DNA of 64,000 nucleotides from Microbulbifer yueqingensis (GTDB taxonomy: Bacteria > Pseudomonadota > Gammaproteobacteria > Pseudomonadales > Cellvibrionaceae): positions 634,963-698,962 of the forward strand of contig NZ_FNFH01000001.1 in the NCBI RefSeq assembly GCF_900100355.1. The letters are read 5' to 3'. Position numbers and translations under genes: made by a program. The notes below the pieces were generated by a model that was not told the DNA's origin, made no database searches, and worked only from the letters and a program-made list of their open reading frames with translations. This document shows positions 61,973 to 64,000 of the stretch, in pieces. Numbering within the stretch: position 1 is the stretch's first letter; each line of letters opens with the position of its first letter.

Positions 61973-62818
61973 TCAGCGATTTTCGCGACGCGCCATAAAG
62001 GCGAGACGCTCCAGCATGTGCACATCCTGCTCGTTCTTGAGCAGCGCACCGTAGAGCGGCGGGATGGCACTGGTGCTGTCGCGGTTCTTGAGCACCTCCT
62101 CGGGAATATCGTCGGCCATCAGCAGTTTCAGCCAGTCGATCAGCTCGGAGGTGGATGGCTTTTTCTTCAGCCCCGGCACCTCGCGCAGCTGGAAGAAGAT
62201 ATCCATGGCTTCTTTCACCAGCTGCTGCTTGATGCCCGGGTAGTGCACGTCGACGATACGGTGCATGGTGTCCCGGTCCGGGAAGCTGATGTAATGGAAG
62301 AAACAACGGCGCAGGAAGGCGTCCGGCAGCTCCTTCTCGTTATTGGAGGTGATGATGACGATCGGGCGGTGCCTGGCCCGGACGGTCTCGCCGGTTTCGT
62401 AAACGAAGAATTCCATGCGATCCAGCTCCACCAGCAGGTCGTTGGGGAACTCGATATCGGCCTTGTCGATCTCGTCGATCAACAGTACCACGCGCTCGTC
62501 GGAGGCAAAGGCCTCCCACAGCTTGCCGCGCTTGATGTAATTGGCGATGTCATGCACCCGGTCCACCCCCAGCTGGGAGTCCCGCAAGCGGGAAACCGCA
62601 TCGTACTCGTACAGCCCCTGCTGGGCCTTGGTGGTGGACTTGATATGCCACTGGATCAGTTTCAGTCCCAGGCTGCCAGCCACCTCTTCGGCCAGCAGGG
62701 TCTTGCCTGTACCCGGCTCACCCTTGATCAGCAGCGGGCGCTGCAAGGTGACCGCCGCGTTCACCGCCATCTGCAGGTCATCGGTGGCGACGTAGTTGTC
62801 GGTGCCGGTAAATTTCAT
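61973..62818 (-). CDS. MoxR-family AAA+ ATPase
   Basis: 281 aa from the ATG at 62818 (MKFTGTDNYVATDDLQMAVN). An in-frame ATG at 62830 lies over the GGGAG ribosome binding site and is rejected. Walker A is KGEPGTGKTLLAEEVA, Walker B RVVLLIDEIDKADIEFPNDLL, with sensor 1 IVIITSNNEKELPDAFLRRCFFHYISFPD. It works with the VWA protein encoded 14 bp downstream as an ATP-driven assembly or remodelling pair. The next upstream gene is on the same strand but 131 bp away. Confidence 0.93.
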   Translation of the reverse strand: MKFTGTDNYVATDDLQMAVNAAVTLQRPLLIKGEPGTGKTLLAEEVAGSLGLKLIQWHIKSTTKAQQGLYEYDAVSRLRDSQLGVDRVHDIANYIKRGKLWEAFASDERVVLLIDEIDKADIEFPNDLLVELDRMEFFVYETGETVRARHRPIVIITSNNEKELPDAFLRRCFFHYISFPDRDTMHRIVDVHYPGIKQQLVKEAMDIFFQLREVPGLKKKPSTSELIDWLKLLMADDIPEEVLKNRDSTSAIPPLYGALLKNEQDVHMLERLAFMARRENR

Positions 62819-62949
62819 GGTCACTCCCATCGAGAAAATCCAGAGATGGGGAGCATGGTAAGGGATGGCGGCGGGAGATCAATGACAAATCAGCAGCTAT
62901 GAATTGCCCGGAAAAAGCACGGCAGAAGGCGATGGCAGCGAACAGCCGG

Positions 62950-63651
62950 TCATTCACCCACGCGCTCGTCAGCGACGGCCTGGGAACTGCGCCGGCGCAC
63001 CACCTGCCGGCCCTTGTCGGTGATATACCAGCGGATGCCCAGGTGGGTGTGGATCTTACCCACCATTTCCAGCACCAGCAGGCTGTTGAGTGCCCGTGCG
63101 GCAGAATTGGTCTCCATGCCACCCTCCTGGACCATGCCCCCCAGGGAGCGGAACACGCATTCGCCGGTGTTCAGCAGCTTCAGTACGTGGAGGGCATTCT
63201 CGTCCAGCTTGCGGATCTCGTTGAAGTCCAGCGAGGGCCCGCTGTCGGGGTCGCCCTCGATCTCGTGCTCGAGCAGCGGCATCATTTCCAGCTGCATGGC
63301 GCGCAGCTCCTGCTCCAGGTTTTCCACCCGCGCGCGGGCGATACTGGCGTCGCGCAGCTGCCGGCGCGCAGCGTTGAAGACAAACATGCGGGAGGCGATG
63401 GCAGCCAGCAGGCAGTAGCCGGTGAACAGCAGCAGGCGGGAGGGATCGCCCTGGATCTCGATGAGCAGGTCGCTCTGGGTAAACTTGAGGAAGATGGGCA
63501 CCATCAGCGCACCGCACAGGCCCATGATCAGGCAGCGGGCCAGACCGGCGGGATCCTCTTCCGTAAACAGCATCTGGTAATAGTTCACCAGGCCGCCGAG
63601 GATACCGGAGACCAGCATGACAGCGGTGAGAATGAGCAGATGATCGAGCAT
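62950..63651 (-). CDS. Three-helix membrane protein with C-terminal winged-helix-like domain
   Basis: 233 aa from the ATG at 63651 (MLDHLLILTAVMLVSGILGGLVN), with AGAGGAA upstream; the longer frame to 63747 lacks support. Three hydrophobic segments (about 4-24, 36-54, 70-88) precede a short coiled linker (RRQLRDASIARARVENLEQELRAMQLEMM). A soluble helical domain follows with ENALHVLKLLNTGECVFRSLGGMVQEGGMETNSAARALNSLLVLEMVGKIH and GIRWYITDKGRQVVRRR, a winged-helix-like pattern. It may be a membrane-bound sensor or regulator. I am not certain of the family. It is related in layout to proteins called YEATS-associated helix-containing. Confidence 0.68.
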   Translation of the reverse strand: MLDHLLILTAVMLVSGILGGLVNYYQMLFTEEDPAGLARCLIMGLCGALMVPIFLKFTQSDLLIEIQGDPSRLLLFTGYCLLAAIASRMFVFNAARRQLRDASIARARVENLEQELRAMQLEMMPLLEHEIEGDPDSGPSLDFNEIRKLDENALHVLKLLNTGECVFRSLGGMVQEGGMETNSAARALNSLLVLEMVGKIHTHLGIRWYITDKGRQVVRRRSSQAVADERVGE

Positions 63652-63897
63652 CCGGATTCCTCTGCCTGGCATCGGCGCGCAAATCCTGTACTCCCGGAGG
63701 GCCGCTGGGCGGGTTGGAAGGGCACGGATTCCCGGATACCAGGCCAAATTCTTGTAGTGACGGGACCCCGCCTCGCCGGGGGGCCAGCCCTATAGATATA
63801 GCAGCTGTCCGCCCGACGCGGACCGACCCATGTGGAATTCGGTGTCTTTGCTCGAACGGCCGAGGCCCGGCGCCCGGGCCCGCCCGCCAGTCCGGCG

Positions 63898-64000
63898 CTA
63901 CTGGTTGCTGTAGTAGGGATCGTCCTCGTACTTCTGGCGTTTTTCCCGACGGTGGCGCAGAACCAGGGTGATAAGGCCCCACAGGGATACCAGTACCAGT
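63898..64000 (-). CDS. C-terminal end of a membrane protein (gene continues beyond window)
   Basis: The last ~34 codons read LVLVSLWGLITLVLRHRREKRQKYEDDPYYSNQ and end at the TAG complementary to 63898-63900. A hydrophobic segment is followed by a basic then acidic, tyrosine-containing tail, so it is an inner-membrane protein with its C-terminus in the cytoplasm. Too little is visible to name it. Confidence 0.6.
   Translation of the reverse strand, partial: LVLVSLWGLITLVLRHRREKRQKYEDDPYYSNQ

Overview
The window looks like a chromosomal segment of a GC-rich marine gammaproteobacterium. A Cellvibrionales or Microbulbifer-type organism is my best guess, from overall protein character, the many REP-like repeats, and the mix of exopolysaccharide, LapG-type, alpha-fimbrial and HvfABC-type genes. 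I could not test this by database search. About 56 genes are supported, including one tRNA and two genes cut by the window edges.

Layout. 1-3262: a DEAD-box RNA helicase (cut by the left edge) and an SLC13-type transporter. 3992-25583: a large exopolysaccharide locus, all on the minus strand. Its GC-rich left part holds the export and control machinery: VpsP-like protein, PHP-type tyrosine phosphatase, Wzc-like autokinase, export protein, outer-membrane beta-barrel, WcaJ-like initiating transferase and VanZ protein. Its central part (about 12.3-23.2 kb) is visibly AT-rich and holds the variable sugar-assembly genes: WecG-type and two GT4 glycosyltransferases, SDR reductase, deacetylase, AAC(3)-fold acyltransferase, an alpha/alpha-toroid-like protein, CapK-like ligase, Wzy and Wzx. 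wecC and wecB (UDP-ManNAcA supply) close it. 26.2-31.4 kb: a LapG-type protease, a LapD-like protein without GGDEF/EAL domains, a small secreted protein, a second O-antigen-ligase-like protein and galU. galE follows at 32.4-33.4 kb.

33.9-37.4 kb: a two-gene unknown operon, tRNA-Ala(TGC) followed by an rtT-like tandem tail with three terminators, a repeat-rich gap and gltX. 37.7-43.5 kb: an alpha-type chaperone-usher fimbrial locus (pilin, usher, tip protein) facing a convergent operon of two paralogous small secreted proteins plus the chaperone. 43.8-48.3 kb: a degenerate GDPD plus a GlpD-like oxidase, dusA, transaldolase and a TerB-like protein. 48.3-52.0 kb: a REP tandem array, a STAS/RR-PP2C partner-switching pair and an unusual MlaA.

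52.1-54.2 kb: the standout system, an HvfABC-type RiPP operon. It has a small secreted precursor with three EGKCGEGKCG blocks, a DUF692/MNIO multinuclear iron oxidase and a DUF2063/HvfC partner. It is probably a copper-handling modified peptide, inferred from related systems. 54.7-64 kb: hrpA, a POT peptide transporter, a CoxE-like VWA protein with a MoxR ATPase, a membrane/winged-helix protein and the end of another membrane protein.

Three families of short palindromic repeats occur in the intergenic gaps. They are a GTAGGAGCGGCC..GGCCGCGA family, a GTAGGAGCCTGC..GCAGGCGA family and a GTCATCCCG..CGGGATCCAG family with a longer composite form.
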